Assembly (NCBI RefSeq): GCF_001476815.1
Contig: NZ_LDSL01000029.1
Span: forward strand, 1 to 37,403
From: Pseudacidovorax intermedius
Lineage (GTDB): Bacteria > Pseudomonadota > Gammaproteobacteria > Burkholderiales > Burkholderiaceae_C
DNA length: 37,403 nucleotides
Reading direction: 5' to 3'
Shown: piece by piece, positions 10,256 through 17,963 of the stretch
Layout of the letters: each line of letters starts with the position of its first letter
Numbering within the stretch: position 1 is the stretch's first letter
Made by a program: the position numbers and the translations under genes
Notes under the pieces: generated by a model
The model's database searches: none
Told to the model about the DNA's origin: nothing
Seen by the model: the letters and a program-made list of their open reading frames with translations, nothing else

Positions 10256-10615
10256 TCAGAACTTGCTGGCGCCGTTGCTGCGGGCGGCCGCTTCGATGGG
10301 GTTCACGAAGGTCGACACGACCTTGCTGTTGACGCGCGAGCCGCTGCTCACGTTCTGGTCGGGGGCGTAGGCGGCGCGCACGGCCTCGGCCTGCACGGCG
10401 GCGCGGGGCTGCGACACGGCGACGGTTTCGGCGCCGCGCGAGCCGCGGGTCACGTTCTGGTTGGGGGCCTGGGCGGCGGCCACGGCCTGGGCCTGCACGT
10501 CGGCGCGGCTCAGGGCCGACACGGGGGCCTGCACGCCTTCATAGGTTTCGGCCTGGGCGCCGGCGATGGCGACGAAGGACAGAGCGGCGGCGGCGAGGAT
10601 CTTCGATGCGTTCAT
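10256..10615 (-). CDS. Small secreted protein with internal repeats, DUF4148-like
   Basis: The 119-residue product has a clear signal peptide (MNASKILAAAALSFVAIAGA, cleaved after AQA). The mature part contains two copies of a roughly 25-residue unit: SRADVQAQAVAAAQAPNQNV followed by TRGSR, and PRAAVQAEAVRAAYAPDQNV followed by SSGSR. Small exported proteins of this pattern are common in Burkholderiales and often assigned to DUF4148; their function is unknown. An AGGAG ribosome binding site precedes the ATG. The gene is divergent from a LysR regulator and has its own terminator, so it is probably monocistronic. The DUF assignment is from memory of the pattern. Confidence 0.75.
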   Translation of the reverse strand: MNASKILAAAALSFVAIAGAQAETYEGVQAPVSALSRADVQAQAVAAAQAPNQNVTRGSRGAETVAVSQPRAAVQAEAVRAAYAPDQNVSSGSRVNSKVVSTFVNPIEAAARSNGASKF

Positions 10616-10764
10616 GGTTCAACTCCTGACATTTGACGGAACGCGAACGAAGCTCCTGTTTTGGAAGCACTCACCCCATGTGGTGCCTGGCTTTCGTCCG
10701 CCGGACCCGCAAGTCGCTGAGCCCGTGGAACGAATTGTGTGGCGGCCGGCGCGGGCAAACCCGG

Positions 10765-10809
10765 GGTGTGCAGAACCACGCTGTTCGCGTATTTGAAACA
10801 ATGCACACC
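10765..10809. promoter_or_regulatory. Inverted repeats upstream of the LysR gene at 10854
   Basis: Two dyads lie in the divergent region. GGTGTGCA (10765-10772) is perfectly repeated in inverted form at 10802-10809. Nested within is TGTT-N11-AACA (10782-10800), which fits the T-N11-A rule for LysR-type operators. Both are 45-90 bases upstream of the regulator's ATG, the usual place for autoregulation. The repeats are seen; protein binding is inferred. Confidence 0.45.
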
Positions 10810-10853
10810 ATCTTCCCGTCACCACGCGGCCACGCCGCGCGTGCCTCACCGCC

Positions 10854-11846
10854 ATGGACAGCCTCGACCTCATCCGCACCTTCCACGAAGTCGCCGCACA
10901 GGGCAGCTTCTCCACGGCGGCCAAGCGGCTGAAGCTGTCCAAGGCCACGGTCAGCAAATACGTGGCCGAGCTGGAAACCCGCTTCGGCGTGCGCCTGCTC
11001 AACCGCTCGACCCGCTCCGTCAGCCTGACCGATGCCGGCTCGCTGCTGCTCGAGCGCAGCCAGCCGGTGCTGGAGATGGTGGAGCTGACCCAGGCCGAGC
11101 TGCAGGAACGCGCCAACCAGCCGCGCGGCCGGCTGCGCATCGCCGCGCCCGTGGGCATGGCCAGCGGCGACCTGCCCAACCTGCTGGCCGAGTTCATGGG
11201 CTACTACCCGGACGTGAACATCTCGCTGCAGCTGTCCAACGACGTGGACCTGGCCGAGGAAGGCATCGACGTGGGCCTGCGCTTCGGCCCCATCGAGGAC
11301 GAGAACCTGATCGTGCGTCGCCTGCTGTCGATGCCCATGGTGGTGTGCGCCTCGCCGGTGTACTGGCGCAAGCACGGCACGCCGCAGCGGCCGGAAGACC
11401 TGGCCAACCACACCGCGCTGACCCTGGTCCGCCAGGGGCTGGACCCGGTGTGGCGCTTCGAGGAGCGCGGCCGCAAGATCGCCGTGCCGGTCAAGAGCCG
11501 CATGGAGGCGAGCGAGGCCGGCCCGCTGATCCACGTGGCCATGCGCGGCCTGGGCGTGATCTACGTGCCGGCGCTGGTGGTGCAGCCGCAGCTCGACCAC
11601 GGCGAACTGGTGCCGGTGCTCGGCGAATTCACCCGCAAGGACATGTGGCTGTCGGCCGCCTACCTGCAGCGGCGCCACAACAGCGCGGCACTGCGGGCGC
11701 TGCTGGACTTCCTAGAGTCGCGCATCGGCCCCAAGAGCAAGTACGCCAAGCGCAAAGCGCCGAGCGATGCGGCCCCGCCCAGTGCCGAGGCGTCGGCGGC
11801 CACGGGGACCCTGCCCGCTGCGGCAGAGACCGAAGTCGGCGGCTGA
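10854..11846 (+). CDS. LysR-family transcriptional regulator
   Basis: The 330-residue protein has the N-terminal winged helix-turn-helix of LysR regulators (DLIRTFHEVAAQGSFSTAAK, then RLKLSKATVSKYVAELETRFGV, then LLNRSTRSVSLTDAG) and a C-terminal effector domain beginning RGRLRIAAP. The extra 25-30 residue Ala/Pro/Ser-rich C-terminal tail (after KYAKRK) is atypical. LysR proteins bind DNA as tetramers and often regulate a divergent gene. Here the divergent gene is the DUF4148-like small secreted protein. No strong ribosome binding site is seen. The effector is unknown. Confidence 0.92.
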   Translation: MDSLDLIRTFHEVAAQGSFSTAAKRLKLSKATVSKYVAELETRFGVRLLNRSTRSVSLTDAGSLLLERSQPVLEMVELTQAELQERANQPRGRLRIAAPVGMASGDLPNLLAEFMGYYPDVNISLQLSNDVDLAEEGIDVGLRFGPIEDENLIVRRLLSMPMVVCASPVYWRKHGTPQRPEDLANHTALTLVRQGLDPVWRFEERGRKIAVPVKSRMEASEAGPLIHVAMRGLGVIYVPALVVQPQLDHGELVPVLGEFTRKDMWLSAAYLQRRHNSAALRALLDFLESRIGPKSKYAKRKAPSDAAPPSAEASAATGTLPAAAETEVGG

Positions 11847-11908
11847 AGCAGGCGGGGCCGAGGCCGGCGCCCGCTGCGTGTTTCCCGCCGGCCGGGCCGG
11901 GCCGGGGC

Positions 11909-12592
11909 TCAGCCGACGTGCTTGGCCAGGAAGGCCAGCGTGCGCTCGCGCGCCTGCTTGGCCGAGGGTGCGTCGTAGGAACCGCGCTGGTCGCAGTTGA
12001 AGCCATGGTTGGCGTCGTAGACGTGCACTTCGACCTCGGGATGCGCCTTCTTGAAGGCCTCGACGGTCTCCAGCGGAATCCAGTGGTCCTGCTTGCCGAA
12101 GTGAGCCAGCACCGGCACCTTGGGCTGGCGGGCCGATTCCTCGGGCGTGGTCATGCCGCCGCCGTAGTAGGGCACGGCGGCCGACAGGCCGGCCAGTTCG
12201 CTGGCGCCGCGCCAGGTCAGCAGGCCGCCCCAGCAGTAGCCCACCAGGCCGACCTTGCCGGCGCGGCCGGCGTATTCGACGGCGGCCTGCACGTCCTGCA
12301 GCACGCCCGGCGCGGGCAGGGCCTCGACGGCGGTCTTGAGCTCGAAGCCGGCCTTCATGTCCTCGTCGGTGTAGCCCAGTTCCACGCCCTGCTTGACGCG
12401 ATGGAAGGTGGCCGGCGCCACGGCCAGGTAGCCGTCGGCGGCATAGCCGTCGGCCACCGAACGGATGTGCGAGTTGACGCCGAAGATTTCCTGCAGCACC
12501 ACGACGGCGCCCTTGGGCGTGCCGGCGGGCTCCGCCACGTAGGCGGGGAAGGTGAAGCCATCCTTGGCGGTCAGGTCGATGAATTGGCCCAT
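11909..12592 (-). CDS. Dienelactone hydrolase family protein
   Basis: I start the gene at MGQFIDLTAKDG (227 residues), preceded by an AAAGGAG site. The catalytic triad of dienelactone hydrolases is present: Cys120 in GYCWGG, Asp169 in FGKQDHWIP and His196 in DANHGF, plus Glu35 in LQEIFGVN that orders the cysteine. These cytoplasmic enzymes open dienelactones in chlorocatechol breakdown, but many chromosomal members have other, unknown substrates. No other aromatic degradation genes are near, so a general hydrolase role is more likely. It is divergent from the SDR gene, 127 bases apart. Confidence 0.9.
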   Translation of the reverse strand: MGQFIDLTAKDGFTFPAYVAEPAGTPKGAVVVLQEIFGVNSHIRSVADGYAADGYLAVAPATFHRVKQGVELGYTDEDMKAGFELKTAVEALPAPGVLQDVQAAVEYAGRAGKVGLVGYCWGGLLTWRGASELAGLSAAVPYYGGGMTTPEESARQPKVPVLAHFGKQDHWIPLETVEAFKKAHPEVEVHVYDANHGFNCDQRGSYDAPSAKQARERTLAFLAKHVG

Positions 12593-12719
12593 GAGGGTCT
12601 GCTCCTTTGGGTACAAACGGGGATGTGAAAGGGGGGCCGCACGGCAACGGAAGCATCCGGCGGGCACCCGGCAGTTTCGCCCCAAACCCCATTCCGCTCT
12701 GTCAGCGAAGGAGAAGCCT

Positions 12720-13469
12720 TTGGAACCCCGAGTCCTCTTGGTCACCGGCGGCAGCCGCGGCATCGGCGCCGCGGTCGCCCTGGAAGCCGCCCGCCGCGGC
12801 TGGGCGGTGGCGGTCAACTATGCGAGCCGGTCGCTGGCGGCCGACGAGGTCGTGCGCCGCATCCGCGACGTCGGCGGCCGCGCCATGGCGGTGCGGGCCG
12901 ACGTGGGCGACGAGGCGCAGGTCGAGGCCATGTTCCGCCAGGTCGATGCCAAGTTCGGCCGCCTGGACGGCCTGGTCAACAACGCCGGCGTGGTGGACGT
13001 GCAGGCGCGCGTCGACGAGATGAGTGGCGCACGGCTGGAACGCATGTTCCGCATCAACGTGATCGGCAGCTTCCTGTGCGCGCGCGAGGCGGTACGGCGC
13101 ATGAGCACCCGCCATGGCGGCAGCGGCGGCGGCATCGTCAACATCGGCAGCGCGGCGTCGCGCCTGGGCTCGCCCGGTCTGTATGTGGACTATGCGGCCA
13201 GCAAGGCCGCCATCGACACCATGACGCTCGGGCTGGCGCGCGAGGTGGCGGCCGAGGGCATCCGCGTGAATGCCGTCCGGCCGGGGCTGATCGACACCGA
13301 GATCCATGCCTCGGGCGGCCTGCCCGACCGCGCCTTCCAGCTCGCGTCCACGGTGCCGATGCAGCGCGTGGGCACGGCCGAGGAGATCGCCGGCGCCGTG
13401 CTGTGGCTGCTTTCGCCCGAGGCCGGCTACACCACGGGCGCCCTGCTCGACGTGACGGGCGGGCGCTGA
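12720..13469 (+). CDS. SDR-family NAD(P)-dependent oxidoreductase (TTG start)
   Basis: The 249-residue protein is a classical short-chain dehydrogenase: nucleotide-binding TGGSRGIG (residues 9-16), VNNAGVV, catalytic Ser in NIGSAAS, Tyr158 and Lys162 in YAASK, and the C-terminal TTGALLDVTGGR. I choose the TTG at 12720 as start because AAGGAG lies six bases before it and the fold begins immediately (EPRVLLVTGG). The only upstream ATG in frame lies inside the divergent hydrolase gene. The substrate is unknown; sequence is of the FabG-like type. MarC begins three bases after the stop, so both are one transcript. Confidence 0.9.
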   Translation: MEPRVLLVTGGSRGIGAAVALEAARRGWAVAVNYASRSLAADEVVRRIRDVGGRAMAVRADVGDEAQVEAMFRQVDAKFGRLDGLVNNAGVVDVQARVDEMSGARLERMFRINVIGSFLCAREAVRRMSTRHGGSGGGIVNIGSAASRLGSPGLYVDYAASKAAIDTMTLGLAREVAAEGIRVNAVRPGLIDTEIHASGGLPDRAFQLASTVPMQRVGTAEEIAGAVLWLLSPEAGYTTGALLDVTGGR

Positions 13470-13472
13470 GCG

Positions 13473-14138
13473 ATGACCGGCATGGGCAATTCCATGGACC
13501 TGATCAAGCCGCTGATCACGCTGCTGGCCATCGTCAATCCGCTGGCCATCGTGCCCTTCTTCATCCACTACACGCAGGGCTACACCGACCGCATGCGCGA
13601 GCGCACGGCGCGCACGGCCGCCTTCAGCGCCTTCGTCGTGATCGCGGTGAGCGCGCTGCTGGGGCTGCAGCTGTTGTCCTTCTTCGGCATCTCCATCGCG
13701 AGCTTCCAGGTGGGCGGCGGCATGCTGCTGCTGATGAGCGCGCTGAACATGCTCAACGCCCAGCCGGCGGAGGCCAAGACCAGCCAGGAGGAGATCCGCG
13801 CCACCGAGGTGAAGGCCTCGCTGGGCGCCTCCATCGCGGTGGTGCCGCTGACCATTCCGCTGCTGACCGGCCCGGCCACCATGTCGACCATGGTGATCTA
13901 CGCCGAGAAGGTGACGCACTGGTGGCAGATGCTGGTGCTGGTGGGCTACGGCGCGGTGGTGGCCGGCGCCACGCTGCTGGCGCTGCTGATGGCCGAGCCC
14001 ATCGCCCGCGTGCTGGGCAAGACGGGCATCAACGTGATGACGCGGCTGATGGGCCTGATCCTGGCCGCGCTGGCGGTGGAGGTGATGGCGGATGGCCTCG
14101 GCAAGCTGTTCCCGATCCTGGGACGCAGCATGAACTGA
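13473..14138 (+). CDS. MarC family integral membrane protein
   Basis: The 221-residue protein has about six membrane helices and the MarC signature at the start (DLIKPLITLLAIVNPLAIVPFF) and middle (ASIAVVPLTIPLLTGPATMSTMVIY). MarC proteins lie in the inner membrane; they were once linked to multiple antibiotic resistance but the role is unproven. Three in-frame ATGs occur at 13473, 13482 and 13494; the third gives the most typical N-terminus (MDLIKPLIT). The first is adopted because it follows the SDR stop by three bases. The gene ends convergently 17 bases from the lipoprotein gene. Confidence 0.9.
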   Translation: MTGMGNSMDLIKPLITLLAIVNPLAIVPFFIHYTQGYTDRMRERTARTAAFSAFVVIAVSALLGLQLLSFFGISIASFQVGGGMLLLMSALNMLNAQPAEAKTSQEEIRATEVKASLGASIAVVPLTIPLLTGPATMSTMVIYAEKVTHWWQMLVLVGYGAVVAGATLLALLMAEPIARVLGKTGINVMTRLMGLILAALAVEVMADGLGKLFPILGRSMN

Positions 14139-14155
14139 GGCGCTGGCGCGCCGCG

Positions 14156-14854
14156 TCAGCGCCGGGCGCCGTCCACCCAGCGCACCATCTGGCCGATCAG
14201 CTCGTCGCTGGCCGACGCCAGGGCCGCAGCGCCGCCGGCCGCGTCGGCGGTGGCGGCCGGCCGCTGGACGACGAAGACGCGCTGGCCCAGCACCCGCTCC
14301 CCGGTGGGCGACAGGGCCAGCAGCGTGGCGCGCACCCGCACCAGGCCGCTGCTGGCCGTGGGTGAGGCGAAGTAGTGGCTGAACTCGTCCAGCGAGATGC
14401 GCAACACCTCGCTGCTGCGGCCTTCGCGGGCCAGGTTGCCGGCCTCCAGGGTGCCGAGCACGGTGCGCTGCTGGGCCAGCGCGTCGCGCAGCCGCTGGCG
14501 GAAGAGCTGCAGCGGCGGCTGCGTCCAGCGGGCGCTGGCGTAGGGCCGCAGCGCCTGCGCATCCTCGTAGCCCAGGCGGTAATTGAGTGCCGTGCCTTCC
14601 AGGCGGGAGGCGGCCGTGTCCAGGTCCGCCAGGGTGATCGGCGGCAGGGCGGCGGCCGGCGCGGCGGGCACGGCCGCCGCCAGCGGCCCGGGGCCGAAGT
14701 CGTAGCTGGTGCTGCGCTGCGGCTTGTCCGGCAGCGCACTGCAGGCGGCCAGGGCCAGCGCCACGGCGGCGATCAGCGCACGGCGGGCGGTGGCGCGACC
14801 GGCTGGAGAACGGATGGAATCGGGTCGGTGCATGAAAACGCTCCTTCGCTTCAT
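14156..14854 (-). CDS. ABC-type transport auxiliary lipoprotein of the MCE system
   Basis: The 232-residue protein carries a signal peptide with lipobox LALAAC (cysteine near residue 38), so the mature protein is lipid-anchored in the envelope. The rest fits the COG3218/PqiC-like auxiliary components (YDFGPGPLA, YRLGYEDAQALRPYASARWTQPP as key stretches, LRISLDEFSHYF). Its start overlaps the MCE gene stop as ATGA, which argues for coupled translation as last gene of the operon. A second ATG eight codons in (MHRPDSIR) is also possible. Its role is probably to link the inner-membrane lipid transporter to the outer membrane. Confidence 0.85.
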   Translation of the reverse strand: MKRRSVFMHRPDSIRSPAGRATARRALIAAVALALAACSALPDKPQRSTSYDFGPGPLAAAVPAAPAAALPPITLADLDTAASRLEGTALNYRLGYEDAQALRPYASARWTQPPLQLFRQRLRDALAQQRTVLGTLEAGNLAREGRSSEVLRISLDEFSHYFASPTASSGLVRVRATLLALSPTGERVLGQRVFVVQRPAATADAAGGAAALASASDELIGQMVRWVDGARR

Positions 14855-15810
14855 CGGCCGGCCGCGGCCGGCGCCACGAAGCCGGGCTCGCCCGGGCCGG
14901 GGGCGGGCACGCCGGTGCCGTAGATCAGCGACTGCGGACTGTCCGCGATGGTGTCGGCCACGCGCCCGATGCGGCGGGCGGCCAGCGAGGTGTCGTCGGC
15001 CGCACGGTTCAGGCGCGGCAGCGTGGTGGCGTTGACCGACTCCAGCGTCTGCTGCAGCGCGGCCGTGCCGGAGCCCAGTCGCGCGAGCGCGCCGTCCTCG
15101 GCATTGAGGCGCTGCAGCGTGGCGTTGAGCGACTGGGCCGCCTGGCCGAAGTCCTGCGCCGTGCCGCGCACCGACTGGGCCAGCGGCGGAATGGACGCCA
15201 GGGCCGGGTCCACGCGCGTCTTGAGCGTCTGGTCGAGCGAACGGGTGAGCGACTCGGTCTGCGCGGCCACCTTGGCGATGCTCTCCAGCGCCTGGGCGAT
15301 GCGCTGCTGGTTCTGGTCGCTCAGCAGTGCGTTGGCGCGGCGGGTGGCCTCTTCGACCTGCCCCAGGATGGCCTCGCCCTTGCCCTGCAACTGCGAGAAC
15401 ATGGACGGCCGCAGCGGGATCTGGGGCGGGTCGTCGTTGTCGGGCAGCAGCGGCTCCTGCGACTCGCCCTTGTCGTCCAGCGCCACGAAGGCCAGGCCGG
15501 TCACGCCCTGGTAGCTCAGGCTGGCGAAGGTGGACTTGGTGAGCGGCACACGCTCGTCGATGGCCAGGCGCACGCGCACGTTGCCGCGGTGCTCGGGGTC
15601 GAAGTCGATGCTGGCGACCTTGCCGACCATGATGCCGCGGTAGCGCACGGCCGCCTGCGGCTGCAGGCCGCTGACGGGGTCGCGCGTGCTCAGTTCGTAG
15701 AGGTTGCGCACGGTGTTGTCCCGCGTGAACCAGAGCACCAGCGCGACGACCACCGCCAGCATGCCGAAGACGAAGGCGCCGGCGGCCAGGGCATGGGACT
15801 TGTTTTCCAT
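14851..15810 (-). CDS. MCE-domain (MlaD-like) lipid transport protein
   Basis: The 319-residue protein has one N-terminal membrane helix (AAGAFVFGMLAVVVALVLWF, about residues 10-29), then an MCE domain (DPVSGLQPQAAVRYRGIMVG, VTGLAFVALDD) and a long alpha-helical C-terminal part (about 150-290) likely to form coiled coils. MCE proteins assemble as hexameric rings in the periplasm and conduct phospholipids between membranes. E. coli MlaD has 183 residues; this one is longer and closer to single-MCE proteins with helical tails. It is the third gene of the operon, 16 bases after the ATPase gene. Confidence 0.9.
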   Translation of the reverse strand: MENKSHALAAGAFVFGMLAVVVALVLWFTRDNTVRNLYELSTRDPVSGLQPQAAVRYRGIMVGKVASIDFDPEHRGNVRVRLAIDERVPLTKSTFASLSYQGVTGLAFVALDDKGESQEPLLPDNDDPPQIPLRPSMFSQLQGKGEAILGQVEEATRRANALLSDQNQQRIAQALESIAKVAAQTESLTRSLDQTLKTRVDPALASIPPLAQSVRGTAQDFGQAAQSLNATLQRLNAEDGALARLGSGTAALQQTLESVNATTLPRLNRAADDTSLAARRIGRVADTIADSPQSLIYGTGVPAPGPGEPGFVAPAAAGR

Positions 15811-15826
15811 GGTGTGCTTCTTCTCG

Positions 15827-16633
15827 TCAGGACTTCAGCGCCAGGGCGGCGCGATGGCCGCGGCCGCCGCCGAAATAGTCGTGGATGAAGGGATGGTCCA
15901 CCGCCATCACCTCGCGGGCGCTGCCCAGCGCGATCACGCGCTGGTCGGCCAGCACGGCGATGCGGGTGGACAGGTCGAACAGCGTGTCCAGGTCGTGGGT
16001 GACCATCACCACCGTCAGGCCCAGTTCGCGGTGCAGGCCGCGCAGCAGCTCGCAGAAGCTGTCCGACGCGGACGGGTCCAGCCCGGCGGTGGGCTCGTCC
16101 AGCAGCAGCAGCGGCGGGTCCATGATGAGGGCGCGTGCCAGGGCCACGCGCTTGATCATGCCGCCGGACAGGTTGGCCGGCATCTTGTGCGCATGCTCCG
16201 GGCCCAGGCCCACCATCTGCAGCTTGACCAGCGCCGCGTCGCGGATGAGCGGCTCGGGCAGCAGCTTGAGTTCGCGCAGCGGCAGGGCGATGTTGTCCAG
16301 CACGCTGAATGCCGAGAACAGCGCGCCGTGCTGGAACAGCATGCCCACCGCCGCCGCGCCGCGCGCGCCCAGCTCGGCCGGCGGTGCGCCGAGCACGCGC
16401 ACCGTGCCGCGCGAGGGCGCCTGCAGGCCCAGGATCTGCCGCAGCAGCACCGTCTTGCCGGTGCCCGATCCGCCCACCAGCGAGAGGATCTCGCCGCGGC
16501 GGATGGTGAGCTGCAGGTCGCGGTGCACCACCTGCACCTGGCCCCGGCCGCGCGGGAATTCGGTCCACAGGCCCTCGATCTCGACAACCGCGGGCGCGTC
16601 GCCGGGCGGGTGTTGCACGTCGGCGGCCGTCAT
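15827..16633 (-). CDS. ABC transporter ATPase, MlaF-like
   Basis: The 268-residue protein starts MTAADVQHPPGDAP at 16633. It has Walker A GGSGTGKT (54-61), a Q-loop (GMLFQHGALFSAFSV), the ABC signature LSGGMIKRVALARAL, Walker B LLLLDEPTAGLDP and the H-loop MVTHDLDT. Sequence features such as QHGALFSAFSVLDNIALPL are typical of the MlaF branch that energises MCE lipid transport. Its start overlaps the permease stop as ATGA (16630-16633). The long open frame that extends upstream through the permease gene is a shadow. Confidence 0.93.
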   Translation of the reverse strand: MTAADVQHPPGDAPAVVEIEGLWTEFPRGRGQVQVVHRDLQLTIRRGEILSLVGGSGTGKTVLLRQILGLQAPSRGTVRVLGAPPAELGARGAAAVGMLFQHGALFSAFSVLDNIALPLRELKLLPEPLIRDAALVKLQMVGLGPEHAHKMPANLSGGMIKRVALARALIMDPPLLLLDEPTAGLDPSASDSFCELLRGLHRELGLTVVMVTHDLDTLFDLSTRIAVLADQRVIALGSAREVMAVDHPFIHDYFGGGRGHRAALALKS

Positions 16634-17784
16634 CGGAAGCCCACCCCGCGGAACAGCAGCGCGAACAGCGCGTCGACCAGGATCACCATGGTGATCGAGG
16701 CCACCACCGAGGCCGTCGTGCGCCGGCCCAGGCTTTCGGTGTTGGGCTCCACCCGCAGGCCGTGATGGCAGGCGATGAGCGCGATCATCATGCCGAAGAC
16801 GGCCGACTTGGCGAGCGCGATGCCGAGGTTGACGAAGGGCACGGCGCGCGGCAACTGCTGCCAGAAGAAGACCGGCGCAATGTCCAGCGCCGACCAGGCG
16901 GCGAGCATGCCGCCGATCAGGGCCGCCAGCGAGGTCCAGATGGCCACCAGCGGCATCACGATGGCCAGCGCCAGCACCCGCGGCATCACCAGCCGGTAGC
17001 CGGGCGGGATGCCCATGACGCGCATGGCGTCCAGTTCCTCGGTGACGCGCATGACGCCGATCTGCGCCGTGATGGCCGAGCCGGAGCGGCCCGCCACCAG
17101 CACGGCCGCCAGCACCGGCCCCAGCTCGCGCAGGATCGACAGGCCCAGGATGTTGACCACGAAGGACTCGGCCCCGTAATTGCGCAGCTGGTTCGACATC
17201 AGGTAGGCCAGCACCACGCCGATGAGCAGGCCCACCAGCGCCGTGATCGGCAGGGCCGTGGCGCCGATGCGGTAGAGGTGGCCCGAAAAGTCGCGCCAGG
17301 GGCCGCGGTGCGGGGCGCGGGCCAGGCGCACCAGGTCCAGCGCCAGCTGGCCGACCAGCAGCAGCGTCTGCCGGCCCAGGCGCAGCAGCGCGGGGCCCTG
17401 CGCCAGCAGCCGGGCCGGCCAGGTGGTCCAGCCCTGCGCGGCCGGGGCCGGCAACGGCACGGTATAGCGCGCCACCTGGTCGAGCACGGCCCTTTGCGAA
17501 TCGCTCATGTCGATCTGCGCCGGCCACTGGTGGCCCCAGTGGTTCCACAGCAGTTGGGCGCCGACGTGGTCGAGCTGCTCGATGCCGCGCAGGTCCCAGG
17601 CGCCGCCGGCGCCGGCGGCTTCGTCCAGCGAGCGCTCCAGCGCCGTCCACTGCTCGCGCGAGGAGAAGGCCAGGACCGTCCAGCGGCCGGTGGGGGCCCA
17701 CGGCCCATGCTCCTCGGCCTGCGCGCGGTCCACGCGGGGCCAGGCGTCGTCGCGGAGGGGCGGCTGGGACTGGGAGGAAGGCAT
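16630..17784 (-). CDS. STAS-MlaE fusion permease of MCE transport system
   Basis: The 384-residue protein (start MPSSQSQPPL at 17784) has two parts. Residues about 35-115 look like a STAS domain (LRGIEQLDHVGAQLLWNHWG), the role MlaB plays as a separate subunit in E. coli. The remainder is the MlaE permease fold with about five to six membrane helices: VGLLIGVVLAYLMSNQLRNYG, RELGPVLAAVLVAGRSGSAI, EELDAMRVMGIPP, GRRTTASVVASI. MlaE-type permeases move phospholipids across the inner-membrane interface with the ATPase and MCE ring. It is the first gene of the four-gene operon. The frame stays open up to 20442, but everything before 17784 is antisense to other genes. Confidence 0.9.
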   Translation of the reverse strand: MPSSQSQPPLRDDAWPRVDRAQAEEHGPWAPTGRWTVLAFSSREQWTALERSLDEAAGAGGAWDLRGIEQLDHVGAQLLWNHWGHQWPAQIDMSDSQRAVLDQVARYTVPLPAPAAQGWTTWPARLLAQGPALLRLGRQTLLLVGQLALDLVRLARAPHRGPWRDFSGHLYRIGATALPITALVGLLIGVVLAYLMSNQLRNYGAESFVVNILGLSILRELGPVLAAVLVAGRSGSAITAQIGVMRVTEELDAMRVMGIPPGYRLVMPRVLALAIVMPLVAIWTSLAALIGGMLAAWSALDIAPVFFWQQLPRAVPFVNLGIALAKSAVFGMMIALIACHHGLRVEPNTESLGRRTTASVVASITMVILVDALFALLFRGVGFR

Positions 17785-17963
17785 GCGGGCAAGCAATGGC
17801 CGCCGCGGGGAGCGGCCGGCCGGAGGCAATCGGCGAATGCTACCCGCAGGCGCGCGGGCGGCGCGTGCGCGCACGGACCGCGAAAACGGGTGGGGCGGCT
17901 CCCACAAGCGGCGGCGCGGCGCCACCATGCCATGCGCTGGCCAGACACGGCGCGGCAGCGCCT

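Noticed and set aside
14139-14163. GGCGCTG/CAGCGCC inverted repeat as terminator between MarC and the lipoprotein gene
   Set aside because: No T-tract on either strand and it runs into the lipoprotein stop codon; too weak to call.
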